A stretch of DNA of 64,000 bases, taken from contig JAGYVD010000009.1 in the NCBI GenBank assembly GCA_021209875.1, positions 2,108,001 through 2,172,000 of the forward strand, read 5' to 3'. Both the position numbers and the translations under genes were made by a program. The notes under the pieces were generated by a model, which was not told the DNA's origin, did no database searches, and was given only the letters and a program-made list of their open reading frames with translations. This document shows positions 46,270-58,466 of this stretch, piece by piece. The stretch's first letter is position 1. Each line of letters starts with the position of its first letter. Source of the DNA: Rosellinia necatrix. Taxonomy: Eukaryota > Ascomycota > Sordariomycetes > Xylariales > Xylariaceae.

Positions 46270-47075
46270 AGCGTCACTCTTTGGCGCATCCATCCATGCT
46301 ACGATGCTGTGGACGTTTTACGAAACAGCCTCGGTTGACCTCGGCTGGCAGAGCGCTTACCTAAGGCGCCACATCTATTAGTTTGGAACAGGCTGCTCAA
46401 TTGGTTTCTATTATCGCATTGCTAGGACGGACCCCCGATATGCCGGGTAAGATTCGATGATCCCAACGGTGGGGCCGAAAACGGCTTGCATGGCATGGCG
46501 GTGGTGATGCTTCCCGGTATGTGGGCAATGATGCCAACCTGCTAAGTCATACTGTTGCTGACAAGCACAGTGGTGCGAGCCGCACGTCTCACACCGCCAC
46601 AGATTGATGAAGAACTGCCACCCCCGGCGAACTGGAATGGGGTTGCGCTAGGGTGTGATTATAAGTCTGACACGCTTAGCTACCGGCACGGGAGACGGGG
46701 TACCATCGGCCAATAGGAAAGAACAATAGGCGAGATGGATATGCTGGGGTGAACGCAAGGTACCTCGAGGCTGATGTAAGAAGGGAGGATAGGGGTTGAT
46801 CTACAATGGTTTGAGGTGGAGGGCGTTAGACCTACATGTTCATGGAATCAGACATCTCACATGAAAAAAAAACTGGACTTGTTATAGTCGACTAGAGTGG
46901 CAGAGTCAGCAATGTCTCGGGGGAGGGGGGGGTTTAGTTACATAGGTTATAGTGTAAATTATCGTAGTAAGTAACGAACCGCAGCAAGCGTTGTCGAACA
47001 AGAGATGAGCATATTGGAAGCAGCTCTCTGCTCACTAGTTACATAATCGGCCCCCGTTCGTCCTCACTCCTCGTC
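46270..47075. other. Intergenic; nothing recognised
   Basis: No ORF with motifs. A tRNA-like stretch at about 46338-46372 was considered and rejected. Confidence 0.5.
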
Positions 47076-47892
47076 TCAAGACGATCCTCTTTGCGCAACC
47101 TGTGAGTCAGTGATAGCGGAGCTAATCGGACCCAGGTCGGCGAGCTGCACTACCTCCTCAGCAGGCTTCCAGCCCTGAGCCGTGGGGAACTTCTCCTGTA
47201 GCAACCAAACACTCGCCCGATCCTTGGGCGCGCGGAGCTTACTTATGTCTATCTGGCTATCCTTCAGCGAGACGTATGTATCGCGCATGAGCAGCATCAT
47301 CAGTGCTGCCTCGCCTTGCGCAACGGTGAGTTGGAATTCGGTGAGCGGGGGGTTCGAACTCTTGTCAAGGCGGTTGCGGGTCTTTGCCACCGAGTCGACC
47401 GTGAGGAAGTTAGTCTTACTATCCGCAAGGAGCTGAGTCACGCGCGCAGTGTCGATGGTGTTACTGTCGCCAGAACTGGCATCCCTGCGCGTGAGGGAGG
47501 CTGGGTGTTCGCCCCCAGGCGTGCTATTCAAGTCGGACAATTTGATGGTGGAAACACCGAGATTCCTGAATGCGGCGCCGGCCGGCAAAAGCCCAAAGTC
47601 GACATGCCAGTTCGTTGACTCGAAGATGGCATTGCCGATGTCCTGAGCCGTGATATTGCGACCATCGTGAGGACTAACAACGACTCATAATTAGCGAAGC
47701 CCTCATTATATGCTATAATCGCGAAAGAATAACGCACAGGTAGCCGTGGTTGGCCAAAGTATTTAGCAGTGGGCATGGGCCTCTCGAGTCTGTGCTCTTG
47801 GGCTTCACATATGGCTTGAGAGCAGCAGCCCTATCAACAATAGGGCTTGCAGCGCAGGCTGCCACCAGGGCGAGAAGCGCAAAGAATTGCAT
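47076..47892 (-). CDS. Secreted heme-thiolate peroxidase (chloroperoxidase/peroxygenase family, 2 exons)
   Basis: Short-type heme-thiolate peroxidase that uses H2O2 to halogenate or oxygenate substrates outside the cell. Exons are 47892..47738 and 47673..47076 (250 aa). The 64-nt intron (GTGCGT/TAG) joins ANHGYL to PHDGRNIT. The signal peptide is MQFFALLALVAACAASP. The heme-ligating Cys is in the GPCPLLNTLANHG motif. The distal acid-base motif appears as GGEHPASLTRRD: the catalytic Glu and His are kept, but the usual third residue (Asp in EHD, or EGD in peroxygenases) is Pro here. The size matches the short family I enzymes. It has no obvious partner next door; the flanks are repeats. Confidence 0.83.
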
Positions 47893-48921
47893 TGCAGATA
47901 TGAGTTGATAATACGAAGGGATGACAAGATGCGCAAATAAGGGAATGAAGAAGCGAGAATGCGTCGCAGTGGATGACTGGATCCGGGCCAGAGAGAGATC
48001 GTTTCGTGGTCATTGATTGAGAATATATACATGAGAACGATGCTATTGTCGATATGTTTACATGGTTATCTAGCTACTTAGTAGCCAACAACAATATACG
48101 GAGCTCTATAGAGCTTGTGTTTCTCACCTTGAGCGGCGAGATAGCAGACTTACAATACAGACAGTCGTGAGGTTGGTAATCATTTCGATATTATTGGGGC
48201 GTATATTGAGATGCTTACATTTGCGGTCTGGAGCTCGCTAACCTTGCACTGAGATGGAGAAAGCAGATATGGCATGCATAATAGATAGAGTTGGTTAAAA
48301 TGGGAAGTAGCGGCGGCCATATCATATGTATTTAGCCAAATTGGATGGCTATAAAAGTACCCGTCGGTACAGGATTATCTTATGCTCCTGTCAGTTCCCA
48401 TTACTCTACCCGGATCCCACCCACTGTGCGACTTTAGCCACGTCGGCGTAATGGCCATGAAGCACGATGCTGAGTTCCAGGACAAGAGCGGAGGAGTCGA
48501 TCGCGCTACGGCCAGCAACGGGCATGGGCTTCAATATAAGAGCACCATGCAATGGATGGAGCAAGTATGCTAAAAATGGACGGCTCCTTGGAAGCTAATT
48601 GGTTACCGTTCGCCTTATAATGATAAGGACGCGCAGGAAATATGAACATAATTCCAAATCATTGACGACTTACGTGAAGTCGCGGCAAGCTAGGACGCGG
48701 AAGCGACCATAATCCGCCACATGTGGTAGGTGATGCGTCTTGGGGAATGCCATCTTCCCCTACCGATTAATTGATCGTGAACAGGAACTCTGATATTCGA
48801 CCTCATTGCGACACAGAGGGTGGTATAGCGCAGGGAGTTATGATCTCATCGAGGTCAGGGTTGGGCATGGCACCACGCGCTGGAATGTTTGTTTCCGAGC
48901 GGGTGCCCGCATAATCGCAAC
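47893..48921. other. Intergenic
   Basis: Promoter of the peroxidase gene (TATATA-type element near 48023 on the minus strand). A TATAAAAG lies at about 48351 on the plus strand, followed by a 63-codon frame at 48382 that I do not support as a gene. Confidence 0.45.
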
Positions 48922-49721
48922 TCAACTCGTTTCCTTAACGAGCTTGCGAACAAGCTTCTTCTGCTGCTCAACGGTGAGCCTATTATCATCCGTCTCCTTG
49001 ACCGCTCGCCCGACTATCAAAACGGTCTTGACGCTGTCGCTGTTGACCCACAGCTTGCCGTTTCTACCCACGGCTGTCTCGAACGCGAGGCCGGCCGATC
49101 CCAGTTCCTCCAATACGGCTACTTTCCCCTCATCGACGGATTTCCGCATTAACAGCCGTCGAGCCATGCCGAGGGATATGTCGTAAAGCATCCCCCCAAC
49201 TAAGGGGCCTAGGCCATCCGCTTTGCCGGTAGTAGGCGAGACACATTCCAGCTCAGGGTCCATGTGACGGTTGGCCAGGCACACTCTCGCATAGACCAGG
49301 GCGCCATGGTTGAGTTGGGGCCTGGTTTTCTTGGTGGCCATCTCGAAAGCCAGTTGGGGGAGGATGGCGTTGGAGCTATAGTCAGTGATGGCGACATAGT
49401 AACAGTCCGGACCAGAGCGCTGGACAGTACAGATAATTAAATCACCGACGGCAGGTATATACTTGGGATCATGTCAGCGGGATTTTACTATCAAACTGGA
49501 AGCACAGAGGGCCTCACTCTACCGCCGTTATATTCAACCCATATGGAGTTCTTCTTACGGTCCGCGACAAGTTGGCCAGCCACAGTTGGTATCAACTCAC
49601 TCGGGGGGATATGCCGTAGACCGGGGCCAAGTTTTAACGCCCGTTTGGGATGTGACGGGATGAGAGGTGCGGGGATCTCGTCTCCCGGCAGAACAAGAAC
49701 ACGGTCGATATCGGCCGCCAT
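48922..49721 (-). CDS. RRP40: Exosome complex subunit RRP40 (2 exons)
   Basis: S1/KH cap subunit of the RNA exosome, needed for 3'-5' RNA processing in nucleus and cytoplasm. Exons are 49721..49518 and 49461..48922 (247 aa). The 56-nt intron (GTGAGG/AAG) joins EYNGGR to YIPAVGD in phase 0. Family text is clear: a VLPGDEI N-terminal start, the S1 part YIPAVGDLIICTV, then LAFEMATKKTRPQL, GALVYARVCLAN, DPELECVSPTTGKADGLGPL and the KH-like C-terminus AVGRNGKLWVNS. Length is typical. It is divergent from SSZ1 with 519 bases between start codons. Confidence 0.93.
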
Positions 49722-50240
49722 TCCGGTTGATGTTGGGCCGAGCGATCTATGGACTATGGAGTGGTGGTTGGTGGTGGTTGGTGGTGGTTGGTGGTAGTTA
49801 GTGGTAGTTAGTGGTAGTTAGTGGTTGTGTGGTGATTGTGTTGGTAGGCACGAGCAGGTGGTTTGAATGGCCTTGAATTAGCTAACAACAATTTAGTGGG
49901 GCGATGAGCGATAAGAGACACATCGTGGCTGATTACACTAGTCTTTTGGAGGGGCATTTGTGGCTGGACATGCTGTCTATCTCAGCATAGTTATCGACAA
50001 GTACCTAACCTAGGTAGGTACTTCCTTTCGCACCTATTGGAGAGCAAGGGTTTCCATTATTCCGCGTACCTTTTTTTTTTTTTTTTTTAAACGGTTGCCA
50101 AAATTTATGACGGCAAACCTCCATTCCTATCACGTCCCGTCCCGCTAATCGGATTTCGACGCCGCCGACAAGACCCCTCTACACTCCTCGTACTCTTTCC
50201 ACCAGCACATCACTGCTCAAAACTCACGATACCCGGAAAG
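49722..50240. promoter_or_regulatory. Bidirectional RRP40/SSZ1 promoter with GGT-rich repeat
   Basis: Contains tandem GGTGGTT/GGTAGTTAGT units at about 49759-49826, a CCTAGG palindrome with flanking TACCTAACC/GGTAGGTAC at 50001-50020, and a poly-T run at about 50071-50088. Both flanking genes are involved in basic RNA/translation functions. Confidence 0.6.
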
Positions 50241-52089
50241 ATGGCCGAGAAAGGAGCGGCTGGCGTTGCGCCAGACGAGCGCTGCGCCATTGGCATATGC
50301 TTCGGCAACTCGTACAGCTCGATTGCCTGCACCATTGACGATAGCCCTGTCGTTATCGCCAACGAGGATGGAGGTGAGACCTGCCCACTGCACTCACTCT
50401 TTCGTCCTGCTTCTCTAGCCCTGCTTCTCTAGTCCTGCTTCTCTAGTCCTGCTCACATCTCTATTTACTAGATCGCCAGATTCCTACCCTCTTGTCTTAT
50501 GTAGATGGGGAGGAATATACTGGTAACCAAGCCAAGGCCCTGCTGGTCCGCAACCCTAAGGATACCGTCGCCGCTTTCAAGGATTTCCTCGGCCAAGAGT
50601 ATGTTAGCTTGAATCATGGATCTTAGCCTTCATTAACCTTGAGAGTAGCTACAAATCAATTGATCCTACCCACTGCCACGCCGCCGCTCACCCCGAAGAT
50701 AAGGATGGAACCGTCTCCTTCACAATCCAGGACAAGGCCGAAGGGGAGCCCTCAACCGTCTCTGTTTCGGAGATCTCCACACGGTACCTGCGGCGACTGG
50801 TGCAATCTGCATCTGACTATGTTGGAAAGAAGGTCACATCGGCTGTCGTGGCTGTGCCTACCAACTTTGGTGAAAAGCAGAGGGAAGCCTTGATCAAGGC
50901 CGCACAGGACGCCGACCTGGAAATCTTGCAGTTGATCAATGAGCCAATTGCGTCGGTTCTTGCTTACGACGCGAGGCCCGAGGCCAAACTCGAGGACAAG
51001 ACCGTCGTAGTGGCGGACCTTGGTGGCACCCGCTCGGATGTCGCTGTCGTGGCTTCGAGAGGGGGCCTCTATACCCTCCTTGCGACTGCCCACGACTACG
51101 AATTCGCCGGTGTTCACTTGGACAAGGTCCTCATGGACCATTTTGCTAAAGAATTCATGAAGAAGAATCCCAACGTCGACCCCCGCGAGAACACTAAAAG
51201 CTTGGCAAAGCTGAAGGCCGAATCTGAGGCTACAAAGAAAGCGCTGAGCATAGGCACAAATGCTAACTTCAGTGTCGAGAGCTTGGCAGAAGGCATAGAT
51301 TTCCAAATGACCATCAATAGGCTACGGTATGAAACTATTGCACGTAAAACATTCGAAGGTTTCAACCGATTGGTGGAAGGCGCCGTTAAGAAGGCTGGTT
51401 TGGATGTTCTCGATATTGACGAGGTAATACTGTCCGGTGGCACATCGCACACCCCTAGGATTGCGTCTAACCTGCGATCCATCTTCCCCGACACAACGAC
51501 CATTCTCGCGCCCTCAACAAGCGCCAGCGCCCTGAACCCTTCAGAGCTCCAGGCCCGGGGCGCTGCTTTGCAGGCATCTCTTGTCCAAGAATACGAGTTT
51601 GACGACATTGAGCAGTCGACTCACCCCGCCGTTACCACCGTCAACCATATTTCAAATGCCGTCGGTGTACTCACATTATCCGATGAAGGAGAGGCGTTCA
51701 CCCCCATAATCGCCCCCGAGACTGCTGTTCCAGCCCGCCGAACCGTGCACGTCGGCGCGCCTAAAGACGGCGGTGATGTGCTCATCAAAGTTGTTGAGGG
51801 TGGTACTCACATCAAAGTGACCAAGCCTGAACCTAAGTCGAAGGAAGATGGCGCAAAGGAAGACGACGAGGACGAGGACAGCGACTTCGATTCGGAAGAG
51901 GAGGAGGAGGAGCACCGTGAAAAGGTCTGGAAGATCGGCACTACTCTTGCCGAGGCTGCCATCAAGGGCGTGAAGAAGGGCAGCAAAGTTGAGGTCACCA
52001 TCACCGTCGCCAACGACCTGAGCGTCACGATTGCTGCAAGGGAAGTCGGTGGCAAAGGTGGTGTGAGAGGAACTTTGAAGGGACCTTGA
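50241..52089 (+). CDS. SSZ1: Ribosome-associated Hsp70-like protein SSZ1 (3 exons)
   Basis: Atypical Hsp70 that pairs with zuotin in the ribosome-associated complex to help nascent chains fold. Exons are 50241..50373, 50472..50598 and 50649..52089 (566 aa). Introns are 98 and 50 nt. The start MAEKGAAGVAP leads into the actin-like ATPase lobe AIGICFGNSYSSIACTI (not the usual Hsp70 GIDLGTT, as expected for Ssz1). Then come RQIPTLLSYVDGEEYTG, AVVAVPTNFGEKQREAL, LINEPIASVLAY, VVVADLGGTRSDVAVV and EVILSGGTSHTPRIA. A reduced C-terminal domain carries an acidic stretch (EDDEDEDSDFDSEEEEEE). Intron 1 contains 3.5 copies of a 14-bp repeat. Confidence 0.94.
50405..50453 (+). repeat. 14-bp tandem repeat inside SSZ1 intron 1
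   Basis: Units TCCTGCTTCTCTAG at about 50405, 50419 (CCCTG variant) and 50433, plus half a unit. Each unit ends in a pyrimidine tract plus TAG, so the array presents several decoy 3' splice-site-like sequences upstream of the true acceptor at 50471. Confidence 0.9.
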
Positions 52090-52746
52090 AAAGGAACCTC
52101 GCCTCTGAAGTGGAATATTTAAACAGTTTCTCTCTCGCTCTCTCTGGCGTCTGTCGACTGCCACACCACACTGGCTCAGAATGCCACCTGGATGTGTTTG
52201 TTTTTAAACGCGGGCAGGCTATATATCCGGCAACGGGGTTCGGATCATGGTGGGGTGGGAGAAAGGGGGGGAGGGGGCATCTAAAATATAGAGCATTTGG
52301 TAAAAGCCAAGTCTTGAGGATATGGGAGTTCATAGAGCATAAACAAAGTCAATTGCATCGCACTAACATCATCGCTCTGTGATTTTTGAGTCTATGAAAA
52401 AAAAAACCAATCGGAGTCCCTGTGTCCTCTGGATAGTGTGGTGGTCTTAGTTAGGTATTGATCTGAATTGCAGCGCGAGATCGAGTAGTCACGTCCGGCG
52501 AAGTACAGGATCAGCGGTCCGCTTGTTGGTACAAAGTAATACATAGAAAATCGATATGTGTCGCTGTAGCCGCACCGCCCGGCCGCAAGCCCCCCTTTCG
52601 GTATATCGCTGGATATAAACAAGGCTGGTATATGTCAAGGTGTCTGATACATCCGCACCTAATTCCCAGAACGCCGTAACACCCCATCCAATGCCCTCCT
52701 CCTATGCCATGCTATGCTATGCTATGCCATGCCACGCCCCGTTATT
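52090..52746. other. Convergent intergenic
   Basis: 3' flanks of SSZ1 and the NT-C2 gene. It contains a CTATG/CCATG microsatellite at about 52703-52735. No gene is seen. Confidence 0.5.
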
Positions 52747-54303
52747 CTACGAAACTGTCCCTGGCAAAGTCCACGCGATGAGATCATCCCTCAGTTCATA
52801 TTCATCGATCTCCCTCGGTTTTCGGAATCCGCTCAATGCCAACCCGCTACCCCGGTCGCTGTTGCTTCCCGCACTGCCGAGTGTCGGTGCAAGACTAGTT
52901 AAGCTCTCACTGCGGCTGTGAAGGTCTGGGGGGGTATTGTCGTGGAAGAGGGATCCGCTGCTATCTTCCTTTTGCATCGCGAGCGTCGAATGCCGCCCAC
53001 CGTGCCCACCAAAACGTTGGCGGTGGTGCGTCTGTGGACTAGCCCTTGATTGTTGTAAACTGAGGGATTGAAGGCCGTAGTCGCCGTCATTATGGCCCGT
53101 GACGGTGGCGTTAGATTTCTCGCTCGCGCCGCTATGTTCTCGCATATATGCCTGGATAGACCGAGCGTCGGTGGGACGAAGCGTGGCGCTAGGGGCATCA
53201 TCGCTGCTTGTGCTAGGGCTTCTGCTGCCACTGCTCCTGGTCCTACCGGAACTCGGTGACTGTGTTTGCGACCTTCTCGACTTCTTAATTATGCCGTCGC
53301 GCCAGCCGCTGCCGCCAGCGAAGATATCTTCTATGCACTCATCGGCATGTAGTTCCCCGGGATGGCAATCCCAACTCGCAGCGAGGGCACGGCGATACAT
53401 GTCTTGGGCCTCAGCGGTCTCGCGTGACTTGTTCATGTTTTGTAGGGCACCACCAGAATTTCCTGCTTCTTCTCCATCGACTTGCTCGTTGGCGCCAGCG
53501 ATTATACCCGAGATGCCACCCATGAACACGGAAGCCGACTTTAACGCTGGCGCGACGTAGTTGCGTTCCCCATCTGCTTGCACCATGAGGACCCCGATTT
53601 TCAATGTGCTGTTGATTTTGCTATCTTGCATCAGGTACCGCCGCACAATACCCTCCTCGGCGTCTTCGTCTACTACGTCATTCTCTTCGGGGTGCTGCAT
53701 GGTTGCGCCTGTCGATGAGGTGGCTGACCGGTCCGCCTCGCTAGCTGATCGGCCGGCACCGAGCTTCTGGTGCAGGGCATGTTGGTTCGTTGGCTTATCT
53801 CGGGCATGTTCGAGGCTTCCAGCGCGGCGCGATATGCCGCTCCGCCGAGGGAAGGACTCGCTTTCTTCGACGTATTCACTCAGGTTAAGCCTCACATTCC
53901 CTAGCGATATCTTCTCATCCCGCCCTCCGGATCCTATAGGAAATTCCTGTAGCACTTCGAACTCAATAAAGCATTCGGTCAAATGGTTGGCGCGGTCGAT
54001 GGAGATTCGCAGTGGGATAGTCTTCGAGTAATTATATGTGACACGGTGGTTAATTTTGTCTACGGAGCATTTAGCCGTACGCCCTCGGTGTTCGCTATGT
54101 ATGCTATTAGGGAGGTGCCATTTGACGAAAGATTTGCCGGCGACCAAAGGGACATTATTTAAATCGTATATCCAAAGGTGTAATTCGAATTTCGGCTGCG
54201 CGCGGATAGTCAATTAGTAATGACGGGGGTAAGTAGACGGGGAGGCAAATTGGACGCAGCGCATTACCTTTCGAGCCTTGTTCACTATCGGGAGGACGCG
54301 CAT
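52747..54303 (-). CDS. NT-C2 (EEIG1/EHBP1 N-terminal) domain protein (2 exons)
   Basis: 494 aa: exon 1 54303..54268 (MRVLPIVNKARK), intron 72 nt (GTAATG/CAG), exon 2 54195..52747. The N-terminal ~150 residues match the NT-C2 type C2-like membrane-binding domain: KPKFELHLWIYDLNNVPLVAG, FVKWHLP, NYSKTIPLRISID, CFIEFEVLQEF, LGNVRLNLSEYVE. After a disordered linker comes KINSTLKIGVLMVQADGERNYVAP, which is the end of the domain in fungal members. The rest is Ser-, Arg- and Gln-rich and low-complexity, ending with a short acidic/hydrophobic motif (DEYELRDDLIAWTLPG). It probably links membranes or small GTPase traffic to the cytoskeleton; this is inference from animal EHBP1/EEIG1. Confidence 0.85.
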
Positions 54304-56073
54304 ATTAGCTCCAGTTTGGAATGATCGCAGGACATAGCAGGGCAGATTAAGGTAGAGAAGCGAGAAGATGACATGGTCGTGGCGGCGACGGTACGATTAC
54401 TGCTCCGACGAAGGGGGCAATAATGATGTGGTGGGGAGAGAGGTGGAAAAGACCAAATCGCGACAAAGCCGAGTCGCGCAAGGATGCGATCAACAGCACG
54501 AACCCGAAGGTGCCGAAGATAAAGAGATGCGCTATGGGGTGCGGCGCTTTGGACAAGGGGCGGCGAAGTCAAAACGGAAGAATGCCAGACAAGCATGAGA
54601 CTAGCAGGATGGGGGGGGATGGATGGGACGAATGAGTCAGGCAGGGAGAGAAAGAAGCCAGGGCTTACATACTCAAGGACGCCATGGTCGCACAAAAGTG
54701 TCGTTAATGGCGATGCTATAGCTGCATTCAACCAGTCCGGGTCCTGCGGCGACAGGAACGCACATGCCAGCTAACGGATGCGGATGGAAATAGGATTGCG
54801 CCGACATGCAGTCATGGTTTGATTCAAGGCTGGTAAGTTGGCTCGACTGGCTGTAAACTGGCTGGATTGGCTAGGACGATGATCGCAAGGGGGGTCGGAA
54901 TGGTCCGGAAACGGGGGGGAGGGGAGGGGAGGAAGGAGGGAGAGCGAGCGGGAAGGCGATGAAGGGCCAGATCCGAAGAGGCCGTATCGTGGCAAGCGGT
55001 AGTATCGTAGGTCGCTCCCTACGCTGACGTGCACTAGGTAGTAAACGAGCGTCTGGATAGGGCGTTCCCAGCAGCGGAGTGTTCGGTCGGTTAGGCGGGT
55101 GGCGGCTGATGAGAAATAAAACCGATGCTTAGATAGATTAGACTAGGTGGTCTAGTCGCAGGACGCAGGATGACTAGGCATGTGGGACGTTTTGTCGCAC
55201 ACTATTTAGTTAGGTGTAGGCAGGCATGCATCATGCATATTCCACTTCAGATGAAACTGGGAGGCGATGAAAGCAGGAAGGTGGAAGGTGGGAAGGCGGA
55301 AGATGCACACAAACAAGCACTGTTGGCAAGTACACCTCGTGACTGCATACCATACTTTGCAGGCCGCATGGAAACCCAAGTCTACTTCCGAGTTCTGAGC
55401 ACTGTACCAGGCATCATCAAACAACCACTTTGCCTACCCATAAATTCTGTCCTTTCCACAGAGTGGCTTGGCGAAACCTGGCTGTCTGGACCCTGGATCT
55501 GCCCTGAATTCCGCCGGATCTGCCTCTAGTTTACCCTGCGTGCGGGTCATATTAGGCTAAGACGTCATAATTCATTTTACTCTTCCTCTTCCAGTTGATC
55601 CGCTGCGTGGTCCACAGGCAGGTCTCTGCGGATTTACTCGAACCCGATCTGCCCGATCCACCCGCGCATACCCAGGGCAAACATATTTGTATTATGTATG
55701 TACTGCATACATACATACATACATACCTACCTACCTAGGTAGGTAGTTTTACATATTAACGGGTCTCTTTGACTAGGTACCTATGTAGTTGTGATTGTCT
55801 TGGCAATGCAAACCTCGATTTGGTTGGTTCTCATCGCATGGTCTCATGCATTTTCTTCATATTGATTGCTCACATTACAAACAAGAGTCGACTTTGAATA
55901 CCGCTAAGACAAACGGAATTCGGCCGTAAAAACGCTTATTCTGAGCCGGATCAATTATCCGGCGGCCGTAGCCATAGAAATGGCAGTGCGTGCGAAACCG
56001 GACGAAACCAAACCCACGACAGCATCTTGAAATATTATGCTTATGTAATCGCAACGCGCCCTGGAGAGTGACG
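54304..56073. other. Divergent intergenic NT-C2/POP1
   Basis: 1.77 kb. Contains a purine-rich G/A tract (about 54910-54950), CATA repeats and a CCTAGG palindrome cluster (55705-55746). A 119-codon frame at 55170-55529 has no motif and was not accepted. Confidence 0.5.
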
Positions 56074-58426
56074 ATGCCACCAAAACAAGCATTGCAAGGC
56101 AAGGGTGGGAGATCCCAAGGCCCATCTACTGCCCCTTCCAGAGCACCCTCGGCGGGCTTCGGGCCGTCGAGCAAGAGGAAGCAAGGAGACCAAGGCAACA
56201 ACAATTCGCTCTCAAACCCGCGGGCTGCTAAGCGAACCAAAGTGTATGAATCCCGAAGTATAGCGGTTCAAAGCCCGCACGCCGCCCTGCAGGATGGTGA
56301 GCTCAACGTGCAATCCTTTGTCAACTCCATGGCATTTGAGATCAATGCCTTGGACGAGAGCATGCGTCGATCTCGCACGTCGGGCGCGAGTCGTGCCTTT
56401 CAGCGCGTGCCTTTCACCATGAGGCGTAGAACGGCCGCTCATAACTACAAGAGAATACCAAAGCGTCTCCATAAGCGGGCAAAGCATGAGATGGTGGAAG
56501 ACAATACCCCAACCGTAAACTCCAGAACAAGAAAGCCGAAGAAGACTCGAGCTAGGTTGCGCGCTGAGACGGCTCACAGACTGGGTGTACTCGCTAAACG
56601 GAAACGACTGCTGAAAATCAAGAAAAGTGTCGGGGCTGACAACGAGGCTATTATGGCACGCGCCGCCAGACCCAAGATACGGACAAATGAACTGAATGAT
56701 CTCCCGGTCACGGCCCCGAGATATAGAAAACGACAGCTGAATAAAACATGGCTACCTACACATATCTGGCATGCCAAGCGAGCTAGGATCACTCCTCCAT
56801 CAGAGCCCCAGTGGGGATTCTCCCTTCCTCTCACGCCCACGCAGAAGAACTACAGGCCGACTCACAGGATTCAATGGGAAAAAGGCGCTATGTGCTGGGA
56901 TATGAGCTACATGGCTACCATTGGTTTATTTGGGAAGGAAAATATCGTTCAGAATATTCTTAAGAGCATCGGCCTTGGGCAGGAATCCCTTTGGAACAAT
57001 AAAGGAGTACCCTGGAGAATCGGGGCAGTACACTGGACAGGAAATTTGAGTAGGGAAGACAAGAACACGGCTCGGTTCATCGGCCCTGCGACTATTTTCT
57101 GGAACCCTCCTAACCTGTCCGAGGCCCCTGAAGCAAATACATCTCTCAGGCAACTATTCATTCGCATACACCCATCTGCTTTCTTTGAAGCATTTAACGA
57201 GCTACTACGTCTCGCTCGAGCCTACAAGCCACGGCCATATCTGCAGGACTTACGGCACGAAATAGGGTCCATAGATGTTACTGGCCCCGATGCAACGGAA
57301 GCTTTACTTGGCGTACTCAAACCCTTCGAGTCTAATCCAAAGGAATCACACGTCTCAAGGTTTGAAACATTGTTAGGTCTACGGGATCCCGCGTCTCTAC
57401 CCCTCGGATCCTTGCTGTCATTCTCCATTATAGACCCACGCTTAAAATATCCTCCTCAACAAGTTCGTTCGCCAGTAGCCACAAATCAGCAATCGCAAAT
57501 CAGGCTTTTAGAATCTGTATCTGCATTCCGTAAGGACGAGCCTCCAGGGCCATATCATTTATTCGACCGAGACGCCCGATTCAAATCTTCGAAACTTCCA
57601 TCTCAAAAATCACTAAATCGTCGACGAGGCAAAACCAGCCCAGGCACTGCTCTTGAACCAGGTAGCATCGACCCGCCTATTCCAATTATACTACTTGCAT
57701 GTCGGAATTCGAACGAGACGCGAATACCAGGGACATGGACAATCCTACTCCCTTGGAAGTGCGTCAAGTCCGTGTGGTATAGTTTGATGCATTATCCATT
57801 GTCTACCGGCGGCAACCCGTCTTTCGGCGGGCTTGACGAAATCCGACAGCTTGCCTTTGAGCGCGGCCAACCTTGGTTCCCTGGAGACATGCCTGGGACG
57901 GACGCTGGGAATGCTTGGGAGACGAGAGAGCGGCAAGCGAGGCGGAAGACATGGGATCGCAAACCGAAGGGGAAGCGAGTGAACTGGGAGAGCCTCGATC
58001 TCGGCGCCGGCCGCAGAGGCGAGGTCGGCGTGGGCTGGAGTTGCGACTTCGAGACATTATTTAACCTTCACGATCCCAAGAGCACGGACAAGGAACCACC
58101 TGCCAGCGACGGCGACGACGACGGAGGAAATCACGGCATGCCGAGAGTGGCAGAACCCGCCAAACCAAGCCCGAAAAAGCAAGCCAGCAGCGCAAACCCC
58201 GAGGCCAATTCCGAACCGCTGGCAGCCATCTCCTACCTCCCAAAAAGCGTCTTCAACAACTGTCTATCAACTCGCCCGGCCAGTCCCCTGCCTTCTAACT
58301 CTACCATCACGGTGCGCGTGAAGCTGCTCGGGCGGGGCGTGGTGACGACGTGCGCGCGCATCTATCGCCTGCCAGTCAACGCTACTCCGCCGCCGCCGCT
58401 GCCGGCGGCGACGACGACGGCGACGA

Positions 58427-58466
<40 letters not shown>

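Noticed and set aside
46338..46372. tRNA-like D-arm and anticodon-stem resemblance
   Set aside because: The anticodon loop lacks U33, no T-arm follows and no acceptor stem pairs.
48382..48573. 63-codon frame 31 bases after a TATAAAAG
   Set aside because: Short, no motif; TATA alone is weak evidence.
55170..55529. 119-codon frame upstream of POP1
   Set aside because: No motif, poor codon bias; probably chance.
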